Positions 51,165 through 59,873 of a DNA stretch of 64,000 bases are shown here, piece after piece. A program made the position numbers and the translations under genes. The notes below the pieces were generated by a model. That model was not told where the DNA came from. It saw only the letters and a program-made list of their open reading frames with translations, and made no database searches. Origin of the DNA: Microbacterium protaetiae. Its GTDB lineage: Bacteria; Actinomycetota; Actinomycetes; Actinomycetales; Microbacteriaceae. The first letter of the stretch is position 1; the number at the start of each line of letters is the position of its first letter. The DNA is taken from NCBI RefSeq assembly GCF_004135285.1, contig NZ_CP035494.1, forward strand, positions 2,542,001 through 2,606,000, given 5' to 3'.

Positions 51165-52531
51165 CCCGCATCTCACTGGCCGCGCGGCTGATCGCCGGCG
51201 CCGTCATCGCGGTCGGCACCGGTGCCGCCGTGACCGGTGGCATAGCTTTCGGCTGGATGCCGCAGCAGGCGACCCCCGTTTCGCAGAAGGTGGCACCCGC
51301 GGCCGCCGACTCGGTACTGACCTGCCCGGGGCCGCTGCTGGCGATCGGCCGCGACTCGTCGGCGGCGTCTCAGATCTCCATCGCATCCGATGGCGCCCTG
51401 ACTCTGACCGGCGAGGGGACGAAGAAGAGCACACTGAAGGCGACCGGAATCGACGGTGACGCCGGCCCGGTGCGGCTGATCACCTCGGCCAGCGGACGGA
51501 CCACCCCCGAAGCAGCCGGTGCGGCATCGGCCACCGTCGCCGCCGACGATCTGGGTGGATTCTCGGCGGCGCCGTGCACGTCGGCGCTGATGGACTCGTG
51601 GCTGGTCGGCGGGTCGACCGCCACCGGTGCAGCCGACCTGATCACGCTGGCCAACCCCGGCGATGTCACAGCCAGTGTCGACCTGACTGTCTATGGAAAA
51701 GACGGCGTTGCGGCCGCCGCCGCCGGCAAAAACATCGTCGTGGCAGCCGGAACCGAACTGGTCATCCCGCTGGCAGGCCTCGGCATCGGCGACGACGCGC
51801 CGGTGGTGCGGGTGACGGCCACCGGCGCACCGGTGCGCGCCATGCTGCAGTCGAGCCTCGCCCGCGGCCTGCAGACCGGGGGCGTCGACCAGAGCGGTGT
51901 CGTGACTGCGGCATCCACTCGTCAGGTGATCACGGGCGTGCACGTCATCCGCGAGCAGCAGGATGACCCGACCACTGTCGTGCGCCTGCTCGCTCCCGAC
52001 GACGATACCACCGCGCAGGTGACGGTCATCGGCGAGCACGGCACCACCGGGCCCGGGCAAGAGGTGCCGCTGACGGCGGGGACTCCCGCACAACTGCAGC
52101 TGCCGCTGGCGGCGGGAAATTACAGCATCGTGGTCACGGCCGAGCAGTCGGTGGTCAGCGCGGTCTGGCAGGCGACCGGCACCGCGGCCGGCGATGACTT
52201 CGCATGGGTCGTGCCTGCACCCGCCCTCGCGGCAGGCCAGCCCGGCACGCTGGTGAGCGTGCCGAAAGGCGCAGGCCCCGAACTCGACCTGCTCTCGGAC
52301 GGCGACGCCGCCAAGGTCACGCTGACCCCCGTGAACGGCGGGAACGCGCAGACCGTGACAGTGGATTCGGCACAGGCGAGTTCGGTCGCCGTGCAGCCCG
52401 GCACCTCGTACCGGATCACCACCGACGGCCCCGTGCACGCCGCCGTGGCGTTCGTGGGCGACAAGGCGCTGGCCAGCTACCCGGTCTGGCCCGGTGCGGC
52501 GGGTTCGGCCCCGGTGACCGTCTACCGGTAG
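51161..52531 (+). CDS. DUF5719 family exported protein
   Basis: The 456-aa protein has an N-terminal signal anchor (LAARLIAGAVIAVGTGAAVTGGIAFG) followed by an extracytoplasmic beta-rich domain of repeats containing ITLANPGDVTASVDLTVYG, VPLTAGTPAQLQLPL and a DFAWVVPAPAL stretch. No catalytic motif is visible. The family is actinobacterial and usually sits directly after the large GT2 membrane protein, as here, with a four-base overlap. A role as its outer-face partner is an inference. It ends 6 bp from the convergent zincin-like gene. Confidence 0.8.
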   Translation: MTRISLAARLIAGAVIAVGTGAAVTGGIAFGWMPQQATPVSQKVAPAAADSVLTCPGPLLAIGRDSSAASQISIASDGALTLTGEGTKKSTLKATGIDGDAGPVRLITSASGRTTPEAAGAASATVAADDLGGFSAAPCTSALMDSWLVGGSTATGAADLITLANPGDVTASVDLTVYGKDGVAAAAAGKNIVVAAGTELVIPLAGLGIGDDAPVVRVTATGAPVRAMLQSSLARGLQTGGVDQSGVVTAASTRQVITGVHVIREQQDDPTTVVRLLAPDDDTTAQVTVIGEHGTTGPGQEVPLTAGTPAQLQLPLAAGNYSIVVTAEQSVVSAVWQATGTAAGDDFAWVVPAPALAAGQPGTLVSVPKGAGPELDLLSDGDAAKVTLTPVNGGNAQTVTVDSAQASSVAVQPGTSYRITTDGPVHAAVAFVGDKALASYPVWPGAAGSAPVTVYR

Positions 52532-52537
52532 CAGGCG

Positions 52538-52969
52538 CTAGAAGCGGAAGCGCTCGGGCCCGAGATCCCACGGGTCGCGGTCGAGGTACTCGGCGGCGGC
52601 GCGAAAGACGCAGGCCTCGACCTCCATGCGGCGATGCATGTCGTCGGCGGAATGCAGGCGGCTGAGCCGCTCGATCGGAATGCGGAACATCACGATGCGG
52701 TGGCCTTCTTTGTCGACGAGCCAGCGCGGAATGCCTTCGGCATCGGATGTCGCGGGCATATCAGCGACCTCGATGCGCACCTCGCGCAGCTCTTCCCACG
52801 CATCGCGCAGAAACTCGGCAGCGGTGCTGACGGTCAGATCGAACCGCTCGTACCGGTTCTCCAGCGGCGGCAGCGGCGGACGCACCACCGGGCTGCGACC
52901 CTGGCGGCCATGGCGGCCGTGGCGCGCCGGACGCGGCCGGTCGATCTGCTGAGGACGGCGCCGCATCAT
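52538..52969 (-). CDS. Zincin-like metallopeptidase-family protein lacking HExxH
   Basis: This 143-aa protein belongs by its RFDLTVSTAAEFLRDAWEELREVRIEVADMP and IVMFRIPIERLSRLH segments to the small family annotated as metallopeptidase/zincin-like. The helix that carries HExxH in active members reads RRMEVEACVFRAAAEYL here, so zinc catalysis is unlikely. This is typical of the actinobacterial branch next to whiB and DUF3499. The first 30 residues are Arg/Pro-rich. ATG 52969 or 52966 could start it. Function unknown. Confidence 0.75.
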   Translation of the reverse strand: MMRRRPQQIDRPRPARHGRHGRQGRSPVVRPPLPPLENRYERFDLTVSTAAEFLRDAWEELREVRIEVADMPATSDAEGIPRWLVDKEGHRIVMFRIPIERLSRLHSADDMHRRMEVEACVFRAAAEYLDRDPWDLGPERFRF

Positions 52970-53035
52970 GCGTCCATCCTATGCGGCGCGCCGGTGGCGG
53001 GGCGGGGCGCATGCGGGCGATAGCGTGGAGGAGAA

Positions 53036-53242
53036 ATGCGCCAGAGACTGTGTTCCAAAGTGGGCTGCTCCCGCGAAGCGGTGTCGACCCTGACCTACGA
53101 CTACACCGACCAGATGGCCGCCGTCGGCCCGCTCGGGCCCGAGGGCGACCCGCACGCCCACGACCTGTGCGCTATCCACACCGACCGGTTGTCGGTGCCG
53201 AAGGGCTGGTTGGTCGTGCGGCACGAGACGCTGCAACTGTAG
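53036..53242 (+). CDS. DUF3499 family protein, short form
   Basis: The 68-aa protein carries the DUF3499 zinc-knuckle-like pattern: LCSKVGC (C6, C11) and DLCAIH (C45, H48), with TYDYTDQMAAVGPL between them and WLVVRHE at the end. Usual members are about 90-130 aa; this one ends soon after the last motif, so only the poorly conserved tail is missing. ATG 53036 is preceded by GGAGGAG. It is the last member of the conserved whiB block. Function unknown. Confidence 0.85.
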   Translation: MRQRLCSKVGCSREAVSTLTYDYTDQMAAVGPLGPEGDPHAHDLCAIHTDRLSVPKGWLVVRHETLQL

Positions 53243-53324
53243 GAGGACTGGCGGGGTTGCGACTCCGATCGGTCGCTGCGGCGGGTCACATCGAGTGGCG
53301 CGACGCGGGGCGCTGTCGGATCTC

Positions 53325-53353
53325 TTGACTAGGGTGACAATGAGTTGAAGAAT
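53325..53353 (+). promoter_or_regulatory. Candidate promoter of the 51-aa gene
   Basis: TTGACT (53325-53330) and AAGAAT (53348-53353) are separated by 17 bp. A second CTTGACT repeats 36 bp downstream (53360-53366), before TAGGAT at 53391-53396 at a non-standard distance. Confidence 0.4.
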
Positions 53354-53417
53354 GCGATTCTTGACTCCGGTACCCAAGCCGCAACTTGCGTAGGATAGTA
53401 ATCAGGAGGCGGACGAC

Positions 53418-53573
53418 GTGATTGAAACAACCATGAAGTCAGATTCCGCTCGTAAGGATCTTGAGACTCGTCGCGCGCGCGCTGAGGTACGCGCTGATCA
53501 GGCGATCCGCGAGAACAGCGAGCGTGACGCGCGCGAAACTCGCGCCCTGTTTGCTGCGGCCCGTCGAAGCTAA
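53418..53573 (+). CDS. Small highly charged protein (51 aa)
   Basis: A GTG-started frame with AGGAGG eight bases upstream encodes 51 residues, mostly Arg, Glu, Asp and Ala (KDLETRRARAEVRADQAI region), predicted to be one long amphipathic helix. I do not recognise the family. Its stop overlaps the stop of the convergent SIR2-GAF gene (TAA 53571-53573 against the reverse TAG at 53570-53572). A strong ribosome binding site and upstream promoter-like elements argue that it is real. It could be a stand-alone regulator or stress peptide, or tied to the SIR2 gene only by position. Confidence 0.65.
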   Translation: MIETTMKSDSARKDLETRRARAEVRADQAIRENSERDARETRALFAAARRS

Positions 53574-55107
53574 TTCTGCACAGCGAGCAGTTCTGTGCCC
53601 TCTGCGAGAAGGACTTCAACCACCCTCGCGGTTGCCTCTTCCGAGCCGTTCATGCTCGCTTCGTGCAAGGGAAGCGAACTCGCCAGTGAAAGAACGCCTA
53701 CGATGCAATTGTCAACCCGTATCGGAACGCACAGGAACGACCGCCACGTGTAACGCGTGCTACTAGCTCGTCCTTGTTCAAGATCCTCGACATCGAGCCG
53801 ACTGGCACGACCTTCAACGAGAGCTCGCACAGGTGCGAGATAGCTGTTGCGCTCTAACCGCTCCGTCTTTCCATCGACTCCAGCAGGTGTGGCGTGCAGC
53901 GACCGCGCCCAGCGGGTCAAGGAGCGACTGCGGCCCGTCGGATCAGCGCGCACCCAGAGCTCGAGTTGGTGACGTTCTGCGACATGATCCAACGGGGTCT
54001 CTGGCAACGGACTGTCGAGAAGAGCGCAGATGGTGGTGACGATCTCTCGCAGACGCTGCGGCATATTCGCGTCACGCCCGCCCTGCACGACCCACGAGTC
54101 CCACCATTCGCCGAGCCGCTGCGTGTACGCCGTCGTCCGGGATCCGAAGGCGGTGCGCATGGCGGCTTCAGTGATGAGTTGTGCCGCTTGTCCATTGAAG
54201 TCGGGGAAGAGGGGTGTGTAGTTGAGTTCCCGCGCGCGAGCGCGCGCGAGCGACAGATTGAGGATCTCTAGATCGTCGTCGGGGTTCGCGAACTGTCCCC
54301 TTGTGAGGACGGCGAGTCGTGCTCCGGGACTCCGCCTGGTGGCGCTCAGCGCCCGGATGAGTGGGGTGTCTCCGAGGCTGGTCCCGACCATCACGGTTGT
54401 TTCTGAACAGTCAAGTGTCTCGGCGATCGTTCGTTCGACGTCTGCGGCGGTTGCCGCATAGCTGTTCTCGTCGAGCACGAGGGGCCAGCTCACACGGCCG
54501 GTTCGAGGCAATCTGCCATGGAGATAAACGAGGTCGATAACTGCGCCTGGGTCAGAAGGTGCGAGCCCGACCGGCTCGAGGGTTCGAATGGTTCTGGTGT
54601 GGCCGATTGCTTGAACCCGGAGGCCCGGCAGCGCGGGGACCTCCTGCGCGATCGCGTTGCGCGTCTCCTCGAACCGCTGCTCGAGGTAGTCGTCGTAGTG
54701 GTCGTCACGATTGTCGTCGACAGGCCGCGTACCGACCGGAAGAAGGCGAGTCGGATGATCCAATTGACCAACTCGCCACGCTGCCAGCGGCTGGGGTTTC
54801 CGTAGAGGGCGCGTCGAAGGCTCGTTCGCAGGGCGGCTTGCAGTGCACGCTTGGAATCGACCGTCTCTCGGAGGACGTGAATCAGACTCGATGCGAACTG
54901 TTCAGGTGAACGTACGTCGAGTTGCGCAATACTCGACTGCATCGTGCCGGGGAAAGCGGATCGAATGAGCGACGGCCAGCTGTGACCGGTCCGATCGATC
55001 GTCACGCCCGCCCTACAGTAGAGGCTGAGACGACCCCGGGTGCGCGCGATTGCGTAAATAGCCGACTCTGTGGCGTCAGCAAGGAAAAACGGCGGGTCGC
55101 TCCGCAT
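53570..55107 (-). pseudogene. SIR2-GAF protein, broken by a one-base deletion
   Basis: The N-terminal frame (from ATG 55107) holds the SIR2 NAD-binding start, here YCRAGVTIDRTGHSW where family members have GAGVS/T: Gly to Arg (AGG codon). It runs to STTIVTT and then loses frame. The second frame continues YDDYLEQRF, VYLHGRLPRTG, PLVLDENSYA and GTSLGDTPL, all SIR2 blocks, then a C-terminal GAF domain (about 370-510, SFLCVPIRVDNCIVGVLSLAS). One missing A at about 54699 would restore TTNYDDYLE and a 512-aa protein. SIR2 enzymes of this kind degrade NAD+ in anti-phage defence. Both the frameshift and the glycine change point to loss of function, unless the shift is a read error. Confidence 0.75.
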
Positions 55108-55235
55108 TCCTCAACTCTGGCAGACACCTCTGACATCGCACGCCTTGAAGATCTGCGCGCTGGAGCGTCACGACGCGATCCGCGTCGTTCCGTGAGATGC
55201 ATCCGGTACGCACAGGCCCCACACACCCGCCGTGG

Positions 55236-55241
55236 GAGAAT
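55236..55241 (+). promoter_or_regulatory. -10-like box before ahcY
   Basis: GAGAAT is followed by six bases and ATG 55248. Position 1 departs from TANNNT, but the spacing equals the other leaderless starts of the window. It supports 55248 over the upstream in-frame ATG at 55197. Confidence 0.35.
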
Positions 55242-55247
55242 GGCGGG

Positions 55248-56720
55248 ATGCCAGCATCCACCACCTCCGCTCCTTCGCGCGCCCTCGACTACAAGGTCGC
55301 CGACCTGTCCCTCGCCGAGGCCGGACGCCACCAGCTGCGGCTCGCTGAGAACGAGATGCCCGGCCTGATGGCGCTGCGCGACGAGTTCGCGGCATCGCAG
55401 CCGCTCGCCGGCGCGCGCATCGCCGGCTCGCTGCACATGACGGTGCAGACCGCGGTGCTCATCGAGACACTGGTGGCGCTGGGCGCCCAGGTGCGCTGGG
55501 CCAGCTGCAACATCTTCTCCACGCAGGATGAGGCCGCCGCGGCGGTCGTCGTCGGCCCGCACGGCTCGGTCAGCGAGCCGCAGGGCGTGCCGGTGTTCGC
55601 CTGGAAGGGCGAGACCCTGCAGGAGTACTGGGACTGCGCCGACCGCATCTTCGACTGGTCGGCCGAGGGCTTTGACGGTCCGAACCTGATCCTCGACGAC
55701 GGGGGAGACGCCACCCTGCTCGTGCACAAGGGCGTCGAGTTCGAGAAGGCGGGGGCGGTGCCGGATGCCGCAGCCGACGATTCCGCGGAGTACCGGGTCA
55801 TTCTCGACCTGTTGCGGCGCAGCCTGGCCCGCGACCCGCAGCGCTTCACCCGGATCGCCGCCGACCTGCTCGGCACGACCGAGGAGACGACCACCGGCGT
55901 GCACCGACTGTATGAGCTCGCGGCATCCGGAACCCTGCTGTTCCCCGCGATCAACGTCAACGACTCGGTGACCAAGTCGAAGTTCGACAACACCTATGGC
56001 ATTCGCCACTCGCTGCCTGACGGGATCAACCGCGCCACCGACGTGCTGATCGGCGGCAAGGTCGCGTTCGTCGTCGGCTACGGCGACGTCGGCAAGGGGG
56101 CCGCCGAGGCGCTGCGCGGCCAGGGTGCCCGCGTGATCGTGAGCGAAGTCGACCCCATCTGTGCTCTGCAGGCGGCGATGGACGGTTTTCAGGTCGCCAG
56201 AATCGAGGATGTCGCCGACCAGATCGACATTCTCATCACGTGCACCGGCAACACCCGGGTCGTCACGCTCGAGCATCTGCTCGCGCTCAAGCACCTGGCG
56301 ATCGTCGGCAACGTCGGCCACTTCGACGACGAGATCGACATGGCTGCGCTCGAGGCACTGCCCGGGGCCGTCAAGGTGGAGATCAAGCCGCAGGTGCATG
56401 AGTGGCGGCTGCCGAACGGGCGCAGCATCCTGGTGCTCTCCGAAGGCCGGCTGCTGAACCTCGGCAACGCGACCGGGCACCCGTCGTTCGTGATGAGCGC
56501 GTCGTTCACCAACCAGGTGCTCGGCCAGATCGAGCTGTACACGCGCACCGCGCAGTATCCGGTCGGCGTGTACACGCTGCCCAAGGTGCTCGACGAGAAG
56601 GTCGCCCGGCTGCACCTTGACGCGCTCGGCGTGAAGCTGACCGCGCTGACCGACGAGCAGGCCGCCTACCTGGGCGTGCCGGTCGAGGGGCCCTACAAGC
56701 TGGACCACTACCGGTACTGA
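55248..56720 (+). CDS. ahcY: Adenosylhomocysteinase
   Basis: This 490-aa cytoplasmic enzyme hydrolyses S-adenosylhomocysteine to adenosine and homocysteine, keeping methyl cycling active. Seen are the substrate-domain segment [29 protein letters not shown] (active-site lysine region), the NAD Rossmann motif [57 protein letters not shown], and the C-terminal KLDHYRY that completes a partner subunit's NAD site. Length fits the 480-495-aa bacterial class with an insertion. The start is ATG 55248. It is the housekeeping anchor between two accessory gene pairs. Confidence 0.95.
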   Translation: MPASTTSAPSRALDYKVADLSLAEAGRHQLRLAENEMPGLMALRDEFAASQPLAGARIAGSLHMTVQTAVLIETLVALGAQVRWASCNIFSTQDEAAAAVVVGPHGSVSEPQGVPVFAWKGETLQEYWDCADRIFDWSAEGFDGPNLILDDGGDATLLVHKGVEFEKAGAVPDAAADDSAEYRVILDLLRRSLARDPQRFTRIAADLLGTTEETTTGVHRLYELAASGTLLFPAINVNDSVTKSKFDNTYGIRHSLPDGINRATDVLIGGKVAFVVGYGDVGKGAAEALRGQGARVIVSEVDPICALQAAMDGFQVARIEDVADQIDILITCTGNTRVVTLEHLLALKHLAIVGNVGHFDDEIDMAALEALPGAVKVEIKPQVHEWRLPNGRSILVLSEGRLLNLGNATGHPSFVMSASFTNQVLGQIELYTRTAQYPVGVYTLPKVLDEKVARLHLDALGVKLTALTDEQAAYLGVPVEGPYKLDHYRY

Positions 56721-56726
56721 ACGCGA

Positions 56727-56746
56727 GTGTTGCATGCGTGCAACAC
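56727..56746. promoter_or_regulatory. Palindromic operator over the antitoxin start codon
   Basis: Perfect inverted repeat: arms GTGTTGCA (56727-56734) and TGCAACAC (56739-56746) with spacer TGCG. The right arm overlaps GTG 56738, so binding of the encoded XRE protein would block its own expression. Confidence 0.6.
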
Positions 56747-57478
56747 CTCACGCAAGAGATCCTTGCCCGTGCCGCACACATGAGCGCGACGGACCTCGCT
56801 CGTCGTGCGGGTGTGAACCGCTCGACACTGCATCGGATCGCCACCGGACAGGTCGAGCCGAGCCTGGGCACCCTCCGTGAACTGGCCATCGTGTGCGGTC
56901 TTGATCTGACGATCTCACTTGAGCCCCTCAGTGACCCCGACGCTGCCGCCGCGGCCCGATATCTGCTTGAAGCCGCGTCTGCGCAGGTCGAGCTGACGGA
57001 AGGCGGCCGCGCGTGGGTGGACCGAATCGGGCGGCTTGACGCGGATCCGCTCACGATCCTGTCGGTGGCGGGGCGTGCGTCGACACTTCTCGCGCGAGAG
57101 GGGGCGGCGCTCTTTCGGGGCAATTCGTCGGCGGCCCGCCTGGCGTCTGCGGGGGACGCTGCCGGTGGGCGATGGGCGATCTCGGGGCGCGCCGCCATCG
57201 AGCTCGGGCGCGACGAGCCCCTCTCGGGGCCGAGCGTGCTCTGGGTCGACGATGTCGATGCTGCCACCGGCATCCTGACCGCCACCCACGACCGTGTCGC
57301 GACCACGGTGAACGCGCAGGTGATCGTTGCCGGCGCGAACACATCGGTGCTCGTCGACACCTACACTGTCGGACCCGTGCGGTACGTTGCCCCCATCCAG
57401 ATGCTGCTCGACTGCGTGGGCGTGGGCGGCCAGCTGGAAGCGGCGGCGATGGACATTGCGAAGGAGTGGTCGGAATGA
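56738..57478 (+). CDS. XRE-type regulator with AbiEi-like C-terminus, antitoxin-type
   Basis: The 246-aa protein has an N-terminal helix-turn-helix (about 12-62, MSATDLARRAGVNRSTLHRIATGQVEPSLGTLRELA) followed by a domain ending in GPVRYVAPIQMLLDCVGVGGQLEAAAMDIAKEW. That layout matches the C-terminal part of AbiEi-like antitoxins (VxPVQLxLDL-x-EAA). It starts at GTG 56738, within the palindrome described separately. Its last four bases (ATGA) overlap the start of the broken Fic-like gene, the usual antitoxin-then-toxin coupling. The true partner activity is unknown because that gene is damaged. Confidence 0.72.
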   Translation: MQHLTQEILARAAHMSATDLARRAGVNRSTLHRIATGQVEPSLGTLRELAIVCGLDLTISLEPLSDPDAAAAARYLLEAASAQVELTEGGRAWVDRIGRLDADPLTILSVAGRASTLLAREGAALFRGNSSAARLASAGDAAGGRWAISGRAAIELGRDEPLSGPSVLWVDDVDAATGILTATHDRVATTVNAQVIVAGANTSVLVDTYTVGPVRYVAPIQMLLDCVGVGGQLEAAAMDIAKEWSE

Positions 57479-57898
57479 TCGAACGGCGCGCCTGGGCGCC
57501 CGGTTCACAGGAGTATCGGCGCCGCCTCGCCGACTCCGGCCGGATTGCGCATCGCGCGCCCGTGGAGCAGAGCGCGGATCCCACCGCCCAGCGCGAGATG
57601 ACGGGCATCAGCTGGGCGCGTCAGGTCATTGATCTCGAGCAGATACGCCCGGTCGGAGTCGAGAAGGCCCGACATCGGTTTCGGCGCCGCCACGCGCGCG
57701 CAGTACTACTTCGATGGAAACAAGCGCACTGCACGACTGCTCATGAGCGGTGAGCTGATGGCTCACGGCTTCGACGTGGTGAACATTCCACATGCGCGCC
57801 GGCTCGAGTACAACGTCGCGCTCGATGAGATGTTCACGACGGATGACGCCACCACCCTGCTGCTGTTCTTGACGTCGTGTGCGCTGCCGGGCCCGTGA
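57475..57898 (+). pseudogene. Fic-like toxin gene remnant, frameshifted
   Basis: The frame opens at ATG 57475 (MIERRAWAPGSQEYRRRLADSG) and reads to VGVEKARHRF. A shift near 57665-57675 then gives GFGAATRAQYYFDGNKRTARLLMSGELMAHGFDV to a stop at 57898. FDGNKRTAR is the Fic/Doc core (HPFxDGNxR). The catalytic His position is Gln (QYYFDGNKR), as I recall for some Fic-like toxin relatives. Removing one base would give only 140 aa, shorter than usual, so an internal deletion is likely too. It is coupled to the upstream antitoxin-type gene. Probably inactive. Confidence 0.6.
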
Positions 57899-57901
57899 CC
57901 C

Positions 57902-59110
57902 TCACACCGGCTGGCTCTGTGTCTTCGTCGCATGCCCGCTTTCGGCGCCGGCGCGGGCGACGACCCCCTGCATGATCGGCAGCTGGACCAGGCGCATCAG
58001 CAGGGCGTTCGTCAGCGCGCCGAACCGGCTCGCGGGCGCGACCATGCCAACGCGGCCGGGTAGCAGTCGCTGGGCGGATGTCGCGCGCGGCCGCATGGCC
58101 GACTCGTAATCGTGCAGCGCGGCGGGGATCTGCGCCGGAGCGGCGCGGGCGTCGGCGCGTTCGAGTGCGTCGGCGAGCTCGGCGGCCCCGCGCAGACCGA
58201 GGGCGGTGCCCAGGCCGCTGAGCGGACTCGTGCACCATGCGGCATCGCCGACGAGCACGACTCGGCCCGCCGACCACGCCGGCAGGTGGATCTGCTCATA
58301 GGTGTCCAGGGCGAAATCCGGGGCGGTGCGGGCGGCGGCGAGGAACTCGGCCGTGCGCCAGCCGGCCCCGGCCAGCGCCTGGTCAAGCAGGGCGAACTGG
58401 GCCTCGCGGTCACCACGGGGCACGGCATCCGCCGCGAATGTCAGCCCCACCTCCTGCTCGCCGGGGTGTCCCGGACGAGCCGCGACCGCCCGGCGGCGGC
58501 CGGCGTGGTGCACGACGCACCAGCCATCCAGGCGCGGCGTGTCGGGCTGCTCTTCCAGCGTGAACCATGCGTGCGCGAGACCGAGCGAGGTGCGCTGGGC
58601 AGGGTCGTCGCCGAACACGAGTGAGCGCACCCGGGAGTGTGCACCGTCGGCACCCACGACCAGGTCGAACCTCTCTTGCCGGCCCGACCTGAAGAGCACA
58701 TCGACACCGTCGGGGTGCTCGGTCAGCGCGTCGACGGTTTCGCCGAACCGGTGCTCGACTGCGGGGCCGGCCGCATCGTGCAGCACACGGGCCAGGTCGG
58801 TGCGCAGCAGCTCTTCGCTTGAGACGAACCCGCGCCCGCCGAACGCCTCGACCGGCATCGTGGCCAGGCGATGACCGTTCGCGGTGATCCACGCCATGCC
58901 GCGCTGCGGCACAAGCACCGAGAGCACGTCGCCCAGCAGGCCGAGTCGTTCGAGCACCTCGCGCGAATCGCCGCGCAGGTCGACGGTCTGACCGCCCTCG
59001 CGAAGCGCGGGGGCGAGCTCGACGACGGTGACCTGCCAGCCGTCGCGCTCGAGCAGCAGGGCGAGGGTGTCGCCGGCGATTCCGGCGCCGACGATGAGTG
59101 CGTGAGCCAT
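57902..59110 (-). CDS. FAD-dependent monooxygenase (group A flavoprotein)
   Basis: This 402-aa cytoplasmic flavoprotein shows the N-terminal dinucleotide motif VGAGIAGDTLALLLERDG with the following acidic end of strand 2, DLVVGADGAHSRVR (the DG fingerprint) and RVVLVGDAAWCTSPLSGLGTALGL (the GD motif with the PxxGxG-like turn). This order is typical of TetX/PHBH-like hydroxylases acting on aromatic or polyketide-like compounds; the substrate is unknown. ATG 59110 has AGAGG five bases upstream. It is divergent from a TetR regulator, with an operator-like repeat between them, so expression is probably induced by its substrate. Confidence 0.88.
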   Translation of the reverse strand: MAHALIVGAGIAGDTLALLLERDGWQVTVVELAPALREGGQTVDLRGDSREVLERLGLLGDVLSVLVPQRGMAWITANGHRLATMPVEAFGGRGFVSSEELLRTDLARVLHDAAGPAVEHRFGETVDALTEHPDGVDVLFRSGRQERFDLVVGADGAHSRVRSLVFGDDPAQRTSLGLAHAWFTLEEQPDTPRLDGWCVVHHAGRRRAVAARPGHPGEQEVGLTFAADAVPRGDREAQFALLDQALAGAGWRTAEFLAAARTAPDFALDTYEQIHLPAWSAGRVVLVGDAAWCTSPLSGLGTALGLRGAAELADALERADARAAPAQIPAALHDYESAMRPRATSAQRLLPGRVGMVAPASRFGALTNALLMRLVQLPIMQGVVARAGAESGHATKTQSQPV

Positions 59111-59166
59111 GGTGCCTCTTTGTTGCAGTTCAAGTTGCGTTAACAGTAGACCGGCTTCACTCCTAA

Positions 59167-59182
59167 TGCAATGCGAGTTGCA
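59167..59182. promoter_or_regulatory. Operator-like inverted repeat between monooxygenase and TetR genes
   Basis: TGCAA (59167-59171) and TTGCA (59178-59182) flank a six-base spacer, immediately before the TAAAGT -10 box of the tetR gene. A related AGTTGC half-site recurs towards the monooxygenase start. Confidence 0.4.
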
Positions 59183-59183
59183 C

Positions 59184-59189
59184 TAAAGT
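59184..59189 (+). promoter_or_regulatory. -10 box of the TetR gene
   Basis: TAAAGT is followed by seven bases (GGAGGGC) and ATG 59197; the spacing fits a leaderless start, although GGAGG in that gap could also be read as a very close ribosome binding site. Confidence 0.4.
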
Positions 59190-59196
59190 GGAGGGC

Positions 59197-59760
59197 ATGC
59201 CCGAGCACACCGGAGTGGAACGTCCTGGCGGCCGCACCGCACGCACTCGCCGCGCCGTGCACGCCGCGGTGCGCGAGCTTCTCGCCGAGCCCGATGTCGA
59301 GCTGTCGATCCCCGCTGTGGCGGCGCGATCGGGTGTGCACGCGACAACGGTCTACCGGCGCTGGCGCACTATCGAGTCGCTGCTGCTGGATGTCGCCGTC
59401 GACGACCTCAACGCGCAGCATCCCGTCACCGTCACCGGCGATCTCGAGGTCGATCTGACCGGCTATGTACACCGTCTGCTTGTGGGTATCCGCAGCGCCG
59501 GGCAGCTCGCGTTCTTCCAGGCCATACAGTCTGCGTCGCGTCAGGCCGACTCCGCCGCCGAGATCGAGGCTCTCGTCGGGCCGCGCGTGGCCCAGTTTCA
59601 AGAGCTGCTCGATGCGGCCGGCGTGACCGTCATCGGCGGGATGCGTCTGGTGGAGCTGATCATCGCTCCCGCATACTTCTGGGCGCAGGTCGGCGCTCCG
59701 CTCGACCCCGACCGCGACACACGGCGGCTCGTCGAAACCGTGCTGCGCGTGGCGGGGTGA
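59197..59760 (+). CDS. TetR-family transcriptional regulator
   Basis: This 187-aa regulator has an N-terminal helix-turn-helix (about 20-65): AVHAAVRELLAEPDVELSIPAVAARSGVHATTVYRRWRTIESLLLDV, the classic TetR recognition helix TTVYRRW. The C-terminal ligand domain is all-helical and unassigned. It starts at ATG 59197. Divergent from the FAD monooxygenase, it probably represses that gene and itself through the repeat at 59167-59182, and is released by an unknown ligand. Confidence 0.88.
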   Translation: MPEHTGVERPGGRTARTRRAVHAAVRELLAEPDVELSIPAVAARSGVHATTVYRRWRTIESLLLDVAVDDLNAQHPVTVTGDLEVDLTGYVHRLLVGIRSAGQLAFFQAIQSASRQADSAAEIEALVGPRVAQFQELLDAAGVTVIGGMRLVELIIAPAYFWAQVGAPLDPDRDTRRLVETVLRVAG

Positions 59761-59873
59761 GCGGGCGGCGCGTTCAGAACTCCGCCGATTTCGATCTCAC
59801 GCGCGAGATAGCGGGCGTTTGCGCGCGCCCAGTGCGCGGATGAGCTGAGTTTTGATCAGAGCGGCGGCGCGGC

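Noticed and set aside
53329..53619. Reverse-strand 96-aa frame over the small charged gene
   Set aside because: No ribosome binding site or motif; the forward 51-aa frame has a strong AGGAGG site and fits better.
55002..56735. 577-aa reverse frame over ahcY
   Set aside because: Mirror of the strongly conserved forward ahcY gene.
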